Below are positions 24,893 through 35,120 of a stretch of 64,000 bases of DNA, piece by piece. Under the pieces are notes generated by a model. The model was not told where the DNA came from, searched no databases, and saw only the letters and a list, made by a program, of their open reading frames with translations. The position numbers and the translations under genes are program-made. Position 1 is the first letter of the stretch, and each line of letters opens with the position of its first letter. Source of the DNA: Pseudomonas putida (GTDB lineage Bacteria; Pseudomonadota; Gammaproteobacteria; Pseudomonadales; Pseudomonadaceae); assembly GCF_001941965.1 (NCBI RefSeq), contig NZ_MKZO01000047.1, positions 186,001-250,000 on the forward strand, read 5' to 3'.

Positions 24893-27097
24893 TTACTGAC
24901 TGACTTCCTCCTTGAACCTGCGCCGCCATTCATGCAACAACGGCTCGGTATACCCGCTCGGCTGCTCCACCCCCTTGAACACCAGGTCACAGGCCGCGCG
25001 GAATGCATGGGACGCCTCGAACCCCGGCGCCATCGGCCGGTACGCCGGATCCCCGGCATTCTGCCCGTCCACCACCGCCGCCATGCGCTCCAGCGTCTCG
25101 CGCACCTGCCCGGCACCCACCACCCCATGGTGCAGCCAGTTGGCAATATGCTGCGCCGAGATGCGCAAGGTCGCACGGTCTTCCATCAGCCCGACATCAT
25201 GGATATCCGGCACCTTGGAGCACCCCACGCCCTGTTCCACCCAGCGCACCACATAACCGAGGATGCCCTGGCAGTTGTTGTCCAGCTCCGCCTGGATATC
25301 CGCCGCACTCCAATCGCGCCCGGCACTGACCGGAACACTGAGCAACCCGTGCAGCAACGCCCCGCGCTCGGCGTCCGCATCGATGGCTTCGAGCCCGGCC
25401 TGAACCTGCTGCACATCCACCTGGTGGTAGTGCAGGGCATGCAGGGTCGCGGCGGTGGGCGAGGGCACCCAGGCGGTGTTGGCGCCGGCCTGCGGGTGGG
25501 CGATCTTCTGTTCGTACATGGCCGCCATCAAGTCCGGCATGGCCCACATGCCCTTGCCGATCTGCGCCCGCCCACGCAGCCCGCAAGCCAGACCGACCAG
25601 CACGTTGCTGCGCTCATAGGCCTGGATCCAGGCGCTGCCCTTCATGTCGCCCTTGCGCAGCATGGCCCCGGCCTGCATGGCGCTGTGCATCTCGTCGCCG
25701 GTGCGGTCGAGGAAGCCGGTGTTGATGAACACCACCCGCTGCGCCGCCTCGGCGATACAGGCCTTGAGGTTGACGCTGGTGCGCCGCTCCTCGTCCATGA
25801 TGCCCATTTTCAGGATGTGGCGGGGCAGGCCGAGGAGGTCCTCGACGCGGCCGAAGAGTTCGTTGGCGAAGGCGACTTCCTGCGGGCCGTGCATCTTCGG
25901 CTTGACGATATAGACGCTGCCGGTCCGCGAGTTGCCCTTGCGCTGCAGGTCGTGCACGGCGGCGAGGCTGGTGACCACCGCGTCGAGAATGCCTTCGGGG
26001 ATCTCCCGGCCGGCCTCGTCGAGAATCGCCGGGTTGCTCATCAGGTGGCCGACATTGCGCACGAACAGCAGCGAGCGACCAGGCAGGGTCAGTTCCGCGC
26101 CGTCACGCCCGTGGTAGCGGCGATCGGGGTTGAGGGTGCGGGAGAAGGTCTTGCCGCCCTTGCTCACCGATTCGCTCAGCTCGCCTTTCATCAGGCCCAG
26201 CCAGTTGCGGTAGACCAGCACCTTGTCGTCGGCATCCACGGCCGCCACCGAGTCCTCGCAGTCCATGATCGTGCTGATGGCCGACTCCACCAGCAGGTCC
26301 TTGACCCCGGCGGGGTCGGTGGCGCCGATGGGGCTGTCGTGGTCGATCTGCACTTCGATATGCAGGGCGTGGTTTTGCAGCAGCACCGCGCCTGGGGCTT
26401 CGGCGCTGCCCTGATAACCGGCGAACTGCCCGGGTTTGCTCAGCCCCGTGTCACGGCCATCGGCAAGCGCGACCTTCAGTTCCCCGGCAGCCACGCGATA
26501 GGCCACGGCCTCCGTGTGCGACGCACCTTCGAGGGCAAACACCTGGTCGAGGAACGCCTTGGCCCAGGCCACCACCTTCGCGCCGCGCTGCGGGTTATAG
26601 CCGCCGCTTTTCTGTGCGCCATCCGCTTCGCTGAGCATATCGGTGCCATACAGCGCGTCGTACAGCGAGCCCCAGCGGGCGTTGGCTGCGTTCAGGGCAT
26701 AGCGGGCATTCATCACCGGAACGACCAACTGCGGGCCGGCCTGGGTGGTGATTTCGTGGTCGACCTTGGCGGTGGCGACTTTCACGTTCGCCGGTTGCGG
26801 CACCAGGTAGCCGATCTCTTCGAGAAACGCCTGGTAGCCCGGCAGGTCCGTGACCGGCCCCGGGTGCTCGGTGTGCCAGGTGTCCAGCAGGGTTTGCAGG
26901 CGATCCCGCTCGGCCAGCAGGGCGCGGTTCTTCGGGGCGAGATCGTGGACCAGCCGGTCGAAGCCGCTCCAGAACGCTGTGGCATCGACCCCGGTACCCG
27001 GCAGGGCTTCGTCATCGATGAATCGCTTGAGGTTTTCCGCCACCTGCAACCGGTGGCTGGCAATACGCTGGGTCACGGCCAGTACTCCTTGGGACAT
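24893..27097 (-). CDS. glcB: Malate synthase G
   Basis: A 734-residue cytoplasmic enzyme condensing glyoxylate with acetyl-CoA to malate, using the glyoxylate formed by GlcDEF. Recognisable isoform G blocks are NAANARWGSLYDALYGTD, ESAISTIMDCEDSVAAVDADDK, YIVKPKMHGP, GIMDEERRTSVNLKACI, FINTGFLDRTGDEMHS and the late TLRISAQHIANWLHHG. The ATG at 27097 is preferred; the extra 15 upstream codons have no family match and overlap the end of glcG. It is the last gene of the glcDEFGB operon, 7 bp after glcG. Confidence 0.95.
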   Translation of the reverse strand: MSQGVLAVTQRIASHRLQVAENLKRFIDDEALPGTGVDATAFWSGFDRLVHDLAPKNRALLAERDRLQTLLDTWHTEHPGPVTDLPGYQAFLEEIGYLVPQPANVKVATAKVDHEITTQAGPQLVVPVMNARYALNAANARWGSLYDALYGTDMLSEADGAQKSGGYNPQRGAKVVAWAKAFLDQVFALEGASHTEAVAYRVAAGELKVALADGRDTGLSKPGQFAGYQGSAEAPGAVLLQNHALHIEVQIDHDSPIGATDPAGVKDLLVESAISTIMDCEDSVAAVDADDKVLVYRNWLGLMKGELSESVSKGGKTFSRTLNPDRRYHGRDGAELTLPGRSLLFVRNVGHLMSNPAILDEAGREIPEGILDAVVTSLAAVHDLQRKGNSRTGSVYIVKPKMHGPQEVAFANELFGRVEDLLGLPRHILKMGIMDEERRTSVNLKACIAEAAQRVVFINTGFLDRTGDEMHSAMQAGAMLRKGDMKGSAWIQAYERSNVLVGLACGLRGRAQIGKGMWAMPDLMAAMYEQKIAHPQAGANTAWVPSPTAATLHALHYHQVDVQQVQAGLEAIDADAERGALLHGLLSVPVSAGRDWSAADIQAELDNNCQGILGYVVRWVEQGVGCSKVPDIHDVGLMEDRATLRISAQHIANWLHHGVVGAGQVRETLERMAAVVDGQNAGDPAYRPMAPGFEASHAFRAACDLVFKGVEQPSGYTEPLLHEWRRRFKEEVSQ

Positions 27098-27104
27098 GTT
27101 GGGT

Positions 27105-27503
27105 TCAAAGCGCGGCGACACCTGCTGCCGCGACCTGTGCATCCTGTTCCGACTTCACGCCGGACACGCCGACGGCGCCGATCACCTGGCCCTCGAAGCG
27201 GACCGGAACGCCGCCTTCCAGCGAGGTCAGCAGCGGGGCGCTAACGAAGGCGGTGCGGCCGTTGTTGACCATCTCCTCGTAGCCTTTGGTTTCGCGTCGG
27301 CCCAGGGCGGCCGAGCGGGCTTTTTCGGTGGCGATGTAGGCGCTGATCGGTGCGCTGCCGTCGAGGCGTTCCAGGGCCAGGAGATGGCCGCCGTCGTCGA
27401 CGATGGCGATGCTCACGTTCCAGCCGTTGCGCCGGGCCTCGTCGCGGGCGGCGGCGAGGAGGCGGGTGGCGTCGGTGTTTTCCAGGACTGCTTTTTGTTG
27501 CAT
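27105..27503 (-). CDS. glcG: GlcG/HbpS-family protein
   Basis: A 132-residue protein of the GlcG/HbpS (DUF336) family, found in glycolate operons and as a haem- or cofactor-binding protein elsewhere; its role in glycolate use is unproven. The fold-typical AAARDEARRNGWNVSIAIVDDGGHLLALERLDGS, TEKARSAAL and the C-terminal GQVIGAVGVSG are present. The ATG at 27503 is chosen because longer versions run into the REP element. The operon order glcD-E-F-G-B matches E. coli, but an REP doublet separates it from glcF. Confidence 0.85.
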   Translation of the reverse strand: MQQKAVLENTDATRLLAAARDEARRNGWNVSIAIVDDGGHLLALERLDGSAPISAYIATEKARSAALGRRETKGYEEMVNNGRTAFVSAPLLTSLEGGVPVRFEGQVIGAVGVSGVKSEQDAQVAAAGVAAL

Positions 27504-27543
27504 GGGGGTTCTCCTTTTTCGACGTTCGAGAGCGATACGCGGG

Positions 27544-27621
27544 CCCTGTGGGAGCGGGTTCACCCGCGATGACATCAGTGAATTCAGCATCGCAATCGCG
27601 GGTAAACCCGCTCCCACAGGG
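27544..27621. repeat. REP-like doublet, head-to-head, inside the glc operon
   Basis: Outer arms CCCTGTGGGAGCGGGTT and their complement enclose a CACCCGCGATGAC ... AATCGCGGGT section and a centre with GTGAATTCA. The outer GTGGGAGC is shared with the other REPs but the inner part (GCGGGTTCACCCGCG) is a different subtype. It lies between glcF and glcG and could cut read-through or protect the glcDEF mRNA. Confidence 0.8.
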
Positions 27622-27631
27622 TCCGCGTTGC

Positions 27632-28849
27632 TTATGCCAATGCTTCTTCTACTAGCTCTATCCAGTGCCGCACCGGCGTTCGCCCGGCCCCGTCGAGGTG
27701 GGTCTGGCAGCCGATATTGGCGGTGACGATCACCTCCGGATTGCCGGCCTCCAGGGCATTCAGGCGGTTATCCCGCAAGCGCCGTGACAGCTCCGGCTGG
27801 GTCAGCGAGTAGGTTCCCGCCGAGCCGCAGCACAGGTGCCCGTCACTCACGGCGGTCAGGCTGAAGCCCAGGCGCTGGAGAATGCTTTCCACCGCACCGC
27901 CCAGCTTCAACGCATGCTGCAAGGTGCAAGGGCAGTGGAACGCCAGGCGCCGTTCGGCGTGAATTCCCAGGCGCTCCACCGGCTCGGCACCCAGCACCTG
28001 GGCCAGGTCCCGGCTCAGTTCGCTGACCCGCGCCGCCTTGGCCGCATAGGCCGGATCGTTTTCCAGCAGGTGCCCGTAATCCCGCACGAAGGCACCGCAA
28101 CCACTGGCGGTCTGCACGATCGCCTCCGCGCCGGCCTCGATCGCCGGCCACCAGGCATCGATATTCCGCCGTGCCCGCTGCAGCCCTTGTTCCTGGGCAT
28201 TCAGGTGATAGTCGATGGCGCCACAGCAGCCAGCTTCCTTCGCCGCGACGACGGAGATGCCCAGCCGATCCAGCACCCGCGCCGCCGCCGCATTGGTATT
28301 GGGCGACAGCGACGGCTGCACGCAACCTTCCAGCATCAGCACCTTGCGTGGATGCTGGCTCAGCGGACGCGCCTTGGCCGCAACCGGATGGCGGGGCAGC
28401 TTGGCTTTCAGGCTTTCCGGCAGCAACGGGCGGAACACCTGCCCGGTGCGGGCCAGCGCCTTGAACACCACGGGGTTCGGCACCAGCGCTCTCAGCCCCT
28501 GGCGCAACAGGCGCTCGCCAAGACCGCGTGGCACCTGCTCTTCGACCACCGCCCGGCCGATATCCAGCAAGTTGTGGTACTCCACCCCGGACGGGCAGGT
28601 GGTTTCGCAGTTGCGGCAGGACAGGCAGCGATCCAGGTGTTCCCGGGTGCTGGCAGTCACGTCCTGGCCTTCCAGCACCTGCTTGATCAGGTAGATGCGC
28701 CCGCGCGGGCCATCCAGCTCGTCGCCCATCAATTGGTAGGTCGGGCAGGTGGCGGTGCAGAATCCGCAGTGCACGCAGGAGCGCAGGATACGTTCGGCTT
28801 CGGCGGCGCGGGGCAGGCGCTTGGCCTGTTCGCTCAGATGGGTTTGCAT
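27632..28849 (-). CDS. glcF: Glycolate oxidase iron-sulfur subunit
   Basis: A 405-residue subunit passing electrons from GlcDE to the quinone pool. Two 4Fe-4S ferredoxin motifs are intact: C25/C28/C31/C35-P (CVHCGFCTATCP) and C75/C78/C81/C85-P (CLSCRNCETTCP). Two CCG-type cysteine domains follow (KEAGCCGAIDYH and HLCCGSAGTY). Length is normal. It starts 6 bp after glcE, tightly coupled. Confidence 0.95.
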   Translation of the reverse strand: MQTHLSEQAKRLPRAAEAERILRSCVHCGFCTATCPTYQLMGDELDGPRGRIYLIKQVLEGQDVTASTREHLDRCLSCRNCETTCPSGVEYHNLLDIGRAVVEEQVPRGLGERLLRQGLRALVPNPVVFKALARTGQVFRPLLPESLKAKLPRHPVAAKARPLSQHPRKVLMLEGCVQPSLSPNTNAAAARVLDRLGISVVAAKEAGCCGAIDYHLNAQEQGLQRARRNIDAWWPAIEAGAEAIVQTASGCGAFVRDYGHLLENDPAYAAKAARVSELSRDLAQVLGAEPVERLGIHAERRLAFHCPCTLQHALKLGGAVESILQRLGFSLTAVSDGHLCCGSAGTYSLTQPELSRRLRDNRLNALEAGNPEVIVTANIGCQTHLDGAGRTPVRHWIELVEEALA

Positions 28850-28855
28850 GGCGTC

Positions 28856-29907
28856 TCAGACCTCCGCGTACAGTCGGCCAGGGTTGAAGATGCCCTGGGG
28901 ATCGAGCTGCTTTTTCAGGTTCTGGTGATAGCGCAACAGCAGCGCCGGCAAGGGCTGGAACGGTGAGTCGTGAGGCCCGTAACGGGTCGCGTGACCGCCC
29001 GCCGCACTCACCACGCGGCGGATATCTTCCGCAGGCGCCTCCGATAGCAACCAGCGCTGCGCCCCGGCCCAGTCCAGCAACTGCTGGCCTGGCAGATCCA
29101 GTAACCCGGTGTTGTTGGGCACGGACAGTCGCCACAGTGGCCGGGTGCTGGCGAAGAACGGCAATTGCTGCTCGCGCAGTTGCGTCCAGTAGCCGCTGTC
29201 GATGTGCTCGCCGCCGAGGCGCTGGCAGGCGGATTTCACCGAGCCTTCGCCGCCTTCCAGGCGCAGGTGCAGGTGTTCGCCGTCGTGGCAGGCGGCGCTG
29301 ATCGGGATCGGTTGCTGGCCCCACTCGGCCAGTTCGCACAGGGCCTCGGCGGCGCCCATTTCCAGCTTGAGGCTGACGCAGGTGCGTGGTTTCGGCAGCA
29401 CCTTGAGCGAGACTTCGGCGAGTACGCCCAGGCAACCGAAGCTGCCCGCCAGCAGGCGCGACAGGTCGTAGCCGGCGACGTTCTTCATCACCTCGCCGCC
29501 AAAGCGCAGGAGCTTGCCGTGGCCGGTGATGACGCGGGTGCCGAGCACATAGTCCCGCGCCGAACCGGACCAGGGCCGACGCGGCCCCGACAGGTCGCTG
29601 GCGATGGCACCGCCAATGGTCGCCCCGGCGCCGAAATGCGGTGGTTCGAACGGCAGCATCTGCCCCTCGGCCTCCAGCGCCGCTTCGATCTCCGCCAGCG
29701 GCGTGCCGGCCCGGGCGCTCAGCACCAGTTCGGTTGGGTCATAGCTGACGATGCCGCGATGGCTGCGGGTGTCCAGCACCTCGCCGCTGGTGTGGCGCCC
29801 CAGCAGGGCCTTGGTATTGCCGCCCTGGATACGCAAGGCATTGCCGGCGTTCAGCGCCTGGTTGACCTGTTCCAGCAGCGCCGTGCTGTCATCGTGATCG
29901 AGGCTCA

Positions 29908-29908
<1 letters not shown>
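28856..29908 (-). CDS. glcE: Glycolate oxidase FAD-binding subunit
   Basis: A 350-residue PCMH-type FAD-binding subunit of the glycolate dehydrogenase complex. It shows RIQGGNTKALLGR, LSARAGTPLAEIEAAL, the flavin-contact FGAGATIGGAIASDLSGPRRPW and the C-terminal KLDPQGIFNPGR-like KQLDPQGIFNPG. The ATG at 29906-29908 shares one base with the glcD stop (ATG/TGA overlap), which decides the start over longer open-frame options. Confidence 0.93.
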
Positions 29909-31407
<1,499 letters not shown>

Positions 31408-31490
31408 CGGGCTGGGGCATCCATTCTTGTTATGGGGTGAACGCCTTGCAGACTGCTCGTCCGTGCGCTTGTCCGTCGACCGGGGAGCGA

Positions 31491-31505
31491 ACTGGTCCTA
31501 CCAGT
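31491..31505. promoter_or_regulatory. Candidate GlcC operator, site 1
   Basis: ACTGGTCCTACCAGT: 6-bp arms ACTGGT/ACCAGT round a 3-bp centre. This TGGTNNNACCA form is the classic operator style of FadR-subfamily GntR regulators such as GlcC. It is 84 bp upstream of glcD. Confidence 0.75.
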
Positions 31506-31587
31506 TTTTCCGAAGATCTACAGAGACAGGTGGCTATCTCAAAGATTCTGCCCATACACTCCGGGCAAAAATCATCGTCAGATTCAT

Positions 31588-31602
31588 ACTGGTCCTACCA
31601 GT
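31588..31602. promoter_or_regulatory. Candidate GlcC operator, site 2
   Basis: An exact second copy of ACTGGTCCTACCAGT, 97 bp from site 1 and 17 bp before the glcC start codon. Its position suggests autoregulation of glcC. Confidence 0.75.
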
Positions 31603-31618
31603 TTCGGAGCGTCATCCG

Positions 31619-32377
31619 ATGGCCGATTCCACTGCGGGCAAGAAGCAGGTCGCCGACCAGGTGGCCGAGCGTATCGAGAAGCTGATCGTCGATGGGGTGC
31701 TCAAGGTCGGCCAGGCGCTGCCTTCGGAGCGGCGCCTGGTGGACAAGCTGGGCTGTTCGCGCTCGGCCTTGCGCGAGGGGCTGCGCATCCTGCGCGGGCG
31801 CGGCATCGTCGAGACCGAACATGGGCGTGGCTCCTATGTCGCCGACCTGAGCCGGGCCGACGACACCACGCCGCTGATGCACCTGTTCGCCTCGCAGCCG
31901 CGCACGCTGTTCGACCTGCTGGAGGTGCGGGCGCTGCTGGAAGGGGAGTCGGCGCGGCTGGCGGCGTTGCGCGCTACTGATGTCGACCGCCTGCTGATCA
32001 AGCGGCGTTTCGATGAAATGGTCGGTTCCGAGGAGCAGGATGCCCGCGAGCAGGCCCGTCTCGATCACGCCTTCCACCGCGCCATCAGCGAGGCCTCGCA
32101 CAACCCGGTGCTGGTGCACACGTTGCAGGGGCTCAACGACCTGATGCTCAGCACGGTGTTCGCCTCGGTGAACAACCTCTATTGCCGCCCGGCGCAGAAA
32201 CGCCAGATCGATCGCCAGCACGCGCGCCTGTACCACGCGGTGATGGAGCAGTTGCCGGAGCAGGCGCAACGGGCGGCGCGGGAGCATCTGGGGAGCATCA
32301 GGAACAACCTGCGGGAGATCGAGCAGGAGGAGCAGCGGCTGGTGCGGGCGACGATGCGGCTGGAGGGGTGGCAGTAA
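31619..32377 (+). CDS. glcC: GntR/FadR-family regulator of glycolate use
   Basis: A 252-residue transcription factor expected to switch on glcDEFGB when glycolate is present. The N-terminal winged helix (about 10-75) includes ALPSERRLVDKLGCSRSALREGLR and the wing VETEHGRGSYV; the FCD effector domain (about 100-235) includes DHAFHRAISEASHN and ARLYHAVMEQ. The start at 31619 is chosen because upstream codons cross both operator copies. Divergent position next to glcD makes the identity secure. Confidence 0.9.
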   Translation: MADSTAGKKQVADQVAERIEKLIVDGVLKVGQALPSERRLVDKLGCSRSALREGLRILRGRGIVETEHGRGSYVADLSRADDTTPLMHLFASQPRTLFDLLEVRALLEGESARLAALRATDVDRLLIKRRFDEMVGSEEQDAREQARLDHAFHRAISEASHNPVLVHTLQGLNDLMLSTVFASVNNLYCRPAQKRQIDRQHARLYHAVMEQLPEQAQRAAREHLGSIRNNLREIEQEEQRLVRATMRLEGWQ

Positions 32378-32584
32378 GAGCCGGCAATGTATTTTTCATT
32401 GTTTTTTAATTCATAAAAAAACATTTACAAAGTCTTTGTACGCTGTGAATATGTCCCGGCGAATTGAAAAAAACAAAATCGCCTGGCCCCTGACCACCCT
32501 CGGGCCATAACAACAACGACATGATCAGAACCTTTAGGCCGGGCCTGCCAACGACCGGTCCTTCAGCGAAGGAGAACCTCTCCC
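32378..32584. promoter_or_regulatory. AT-rich upstream region of the second ABC-importer operon
   Basis: A 207-bp gap whose first 110 bp are unusually AT-rich for this genome, with A and T runs (32390-32425, 32465-32485). It probably contains the promoter of the operon starting at 32585. I could not pick a convincing operator or sigma box and see no gene. Confidence 0.4.
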
Positions 32585-34165
32585 GTGCATCGCTTCCGTA
32601 ATCCTTCCCTTGCTCGCAGCCTGCGAGTGATCGGCCTTGCGGCCCTTGGCACCCTGGCCCAGCAGGCCATGGCCGATACCACCCTGCGCGTCGGCCTGGG
32701 GGCCGATATCCGCAGCACCGAACCCGGTGTGAACCGTGACGAAAACACCGATACGGTGATCCTGCATGTGGTCGAGGGCCTGGTGGCCCACCGCGAGGAC
32801 GCCTCGGTCGGGCCGCTGCTGGCCAGCGCCGTGGACGTCTCCGACGACGGCCTGAGCTACCGCTTCACCCTGCGCGACGGCGTGCATTTCCATAACGGCG
32901 CGACCCTGAGTTCGGCCGAAGTGAAGTGGACCTGGGAGCGCTACCTCGATCCGCAGACCCAATGGCGCTGCCTGCCGGAATTCGATGGCCGGGGCGGGGC
33001 GAAGATCACCGCGATCACCACGCCGGACCCGCGCACCGTGGTCTTCACCCTCGATCAGCCCAACGCCCTGTTCCTTGCCTCGATGTCGCGCCCCGATTGC
33101 GGTGGCGCCGGCATCCTGCACCCGGATTCCCTGGCCGCCGACGGCAGCTGGAAAGCCCCGGTCGGCACCGGTCCGTTCAGCTTCGCCGAATGGAAGCCGG
33201 GCCAATACGTGCGCCTGGCGCGCTTCAAGGACTACAGCGCCCGCGCCGAAGCCGGGCCGGACGGTTTCACCGGCAACAAGCAGGCACTGGTCGACAACCT
33301 GCGCTTCATGATCATTCCCGATCCGTCCTCGGCCAAGGCCGCGCTGCTGTCGAACAACGTCGACCTGCTGCCGGACGTCACTGCCAGCGACGCCCAGGAG
33401 CTCAAGGCCCTGCCGGGGATCCGGGTCTCGGTGAGCCCGATCATGGCCATCTGCGGCCTGCTGTTCCAGACCAACGACCCGCTGCTCAAGGACGTGCGCA
33501 TCCGCCAGGCCATCGCCCATTCCCTGGACTACGGGCAGATGGTCACGGCGCTGTCCAACGGCCTGTCGCAGCCGAACAACTCGGCGATCCCGCAGACCAG
33601 TGCCTTCTACGACGAGGTGGCGAAACAGGGTTACCGCTACGACCCGGATGAAGCCCGGCGCCTGCTCAAGGAAGCCGGCTACAGCGGTCAGCCGATCAGG
33701 ATGATCGTCAACAAGCGCTACCAGCAGATGTTCGACATGGGCGTGCTGAGCCAGGCCATGGCCCAGGCCAGTGGCCTGAATATCCAGATGGAAACCCTGG
33801 AATGGGGCACCCAGCTGGAGCGCTACCAGAGCGGCAACTACCAGATGATGTCGTTCTCCTATTCGTCGCGTCTCGACCCGGCGCTGGGCTTCGACTCGCT
33901 GATGGGCGACAAAAGCAAGGAACCGCGCAAGGTCTGGGACAACCCGCAGGCCCAGGCACTGCTGCGCGAGGCGATCCGCGAGCGTGACAGCGGCAAGCGC
34001 CAGGTGCTGTTCGACCAGATGCACAAAATGATGATCGAGGACACGCCCATGGTGATCATCTACAACGGCACGGTGATCGGCGCGCTGCGCGACAGCACCC
34101 GTGGCTACCATTCCTGGCCGGTGGCCAAACCACGGTTGTGGGGCGTCAGCCTCGCGACGCAGTAG
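32585..34165 (+). CDS. Peptide-type ABC transporter substrate-binding protein
   Basis: A 526-residue periplasmic SBP_bac_5 protein. The signal peptide is about residues 1-30 (LAALGTLAQQAMA, then DTTLRVGLG). Family blocks are HVVEGLVAHRED, SYRFTLRDGVHFHNGATL, GTGPFSFAEWKPGQYV and IRQAIAHSLDY. Two cysteines (in WRCLPEF and RPDCGGAG) are unusual and could form a disulfide. It is only distantly related to the pair at 2774 and 5499. First gene of the operon with permeases, fused ATPase and porin. Oligopeptide-like amide compounds are the expected ligands given the downstream enzymes. Confidence 0.88.
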   Translation: MHRFRNPSLARSLRVIGLAALGTLAQQAMADTTLRVGLGADIRSTEPGVNRDENTDTVILHVVEGLVAHREDASVGPLLASAVDVSDDGLSYRFTLRDGVHFHNGATLSSAEVKWTWERYLDPQTQWRCLPEFDGRGGAKITAITTPDPRTVVFTLDQPNALFLASMSRPDCGGAGILHPDSLAADGSWKAPVGTGPFSFAEWKPGQYVRLARFKDYSARAEAGPDGFTGNKQALVDNLRFMIIPDPSSAKAALLSNNVDLLPDVTASDAQELKALPGIRVSVSPIMAICGLLFQTNDPLLKDVRIRQAIAHSLDYGQMVTALSNGLSQPNNSAIPQTSAFYDEVAKQGYRYDPDEARRLLKEAGYSGQPIRMIVNKRYQQMFDMGVLSQAMAQASGLNIQMETLEWGTQLERYQSGNYQMMSFSYSSRLDPALGFDSLMGDKSKEPRKVWDNPQAQALLREAIRERDSGKRQVLFDQMHKMMIEDTPMVIIYNGTVIGALRDSTRGYHSWPVAKPRLWGVSLATQ

Positions 34166-34178
34166 GGCGGGCCCGACG

Positions 34179-35120
34179 ATGTTGCGCTTTATCCTGCAAA
34201 AACTCGGCATGGCGCTGCCGACCCTGCTGCTGATCTCGCTGATGGTCTTCGCCCTGATCCGCCTGATTCCCGGCGACCCGGCGCTGCTCATGCTCGGTGA
34301 TATGGCCGACCCGCAGAGCCTGGCCGACATGCGCCGCAACCTGGGTCTGGATCATTCGCTGGTGACCCAGTTCCTGATCTGGTTCAAGGCCGTGCTCAGC
34401 GGTGATCTGGGCTTCTCCATCAGCACCCGCGAAGCGGTGCTGCCGCTGATCCTCGAGCGTTTCACGGTCAGTGCCGGCATCGTCCTGGTGGCGGTGCTGC
34501 TGGCGACCCTGATCGCGGTGCCGGTGGGGCTGCTGGCGGCGTGGAAACAGAACAGCGCCCTCGACCTGGGCCTGGTCATGAGCGCCACGCTGCTGCTGTC
34601 GATCCCCAGTTTCTGGCTCGGCCTGCTGCTGCTCTATGCCTTCGGCATCAAGCTCGGCTGGCTGCCGGTGGTGGGCTACGTCAGCTTCGGCCAGGACCCA
34701 TGGCAGGCGCTGAGCTACCTGGTGCTGCCGATCGTCACCCTGACCCTGGTGGAAGTCGGCGCCATCACCCGCATGGCCCGGGCCAGCACCATCGAGGTGC
34801 TGCGCCTGGAGTACATCGCCCATGCCCGGGCCAAGGGCCTGTCGGAAAGCGCGGTGTTGTGGCGGCATGCCCTGCGCAATGCCTTTGCCCCGACCTGGAC
34901 CCTGGTCGGGCTGATCCTTGGCAACCTGCTCGGCGGCATCGCGGTGCTGGAGACGGTGTTCACCTTGCCGGGCATCGGCCGGCTGATGGTCGATGCGATC
35001 TTCGCCCGCGACTACCCGGTGCTGCAGGGCTGCCTGCTGCTGATCACTTTCGTCTACGTGCTGGTCAACCTGTTCGTCGATCTGCTCTACCCACTGTTCG
35101 ACCCAAGGGTGAAGTTATGA
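34179..35120 (+). CDS. ABC transporter permease, DppB type
   Basis: A 313-residue inner-membrane permease: LRFILQKLGMALPTLLLISL first helix, RLIPGDPALLMLGDMA periplasmic segment, coupling loop AHARAKGLSESAVLWRHALRN, then ETVFTLPGIGRLMVDAI and the terminal LLYPLFDPRVKL. The ATG at 34179 starts the normal N-terminal helix; the longer frame overlaps the binding-protein gene. Its end overlaps the next gene by 4 bp (ATGA). Confidence 0.92.
   Translation: MLRFILQKLGMALPTLLLISLMVFALIRLIPGDPALLMLGDMADPQSLADMRRNLGLDHSLVTQFLIWFKAVLSGDLGFSISTREAVLPLILERFTVSAGIVLVAVLLATLIAVPVGLLAAWKQNSALDLGLVMSATLLLSIPSFWLGLLLLYAFGIKLGWLPVVGYVSFGQDPWQALSYLVLPIVTLTLVEVGAITRMARASTIEVLRLEYIAHARAKGLSESAVLWRHALRNAFAPTWTLVGLILGNLLGGIAVLETVFTLPGIGRLMVDAIFARDYPVLQGCLLLITFVYVLVNLFVDLLYPLFDPRVKL

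Noticed and set aside
24932..27244. Long open frame opposite glcB
   Set aside because: Same shadow pattern; malate synthase G on the minus strand is complete and recognisable.
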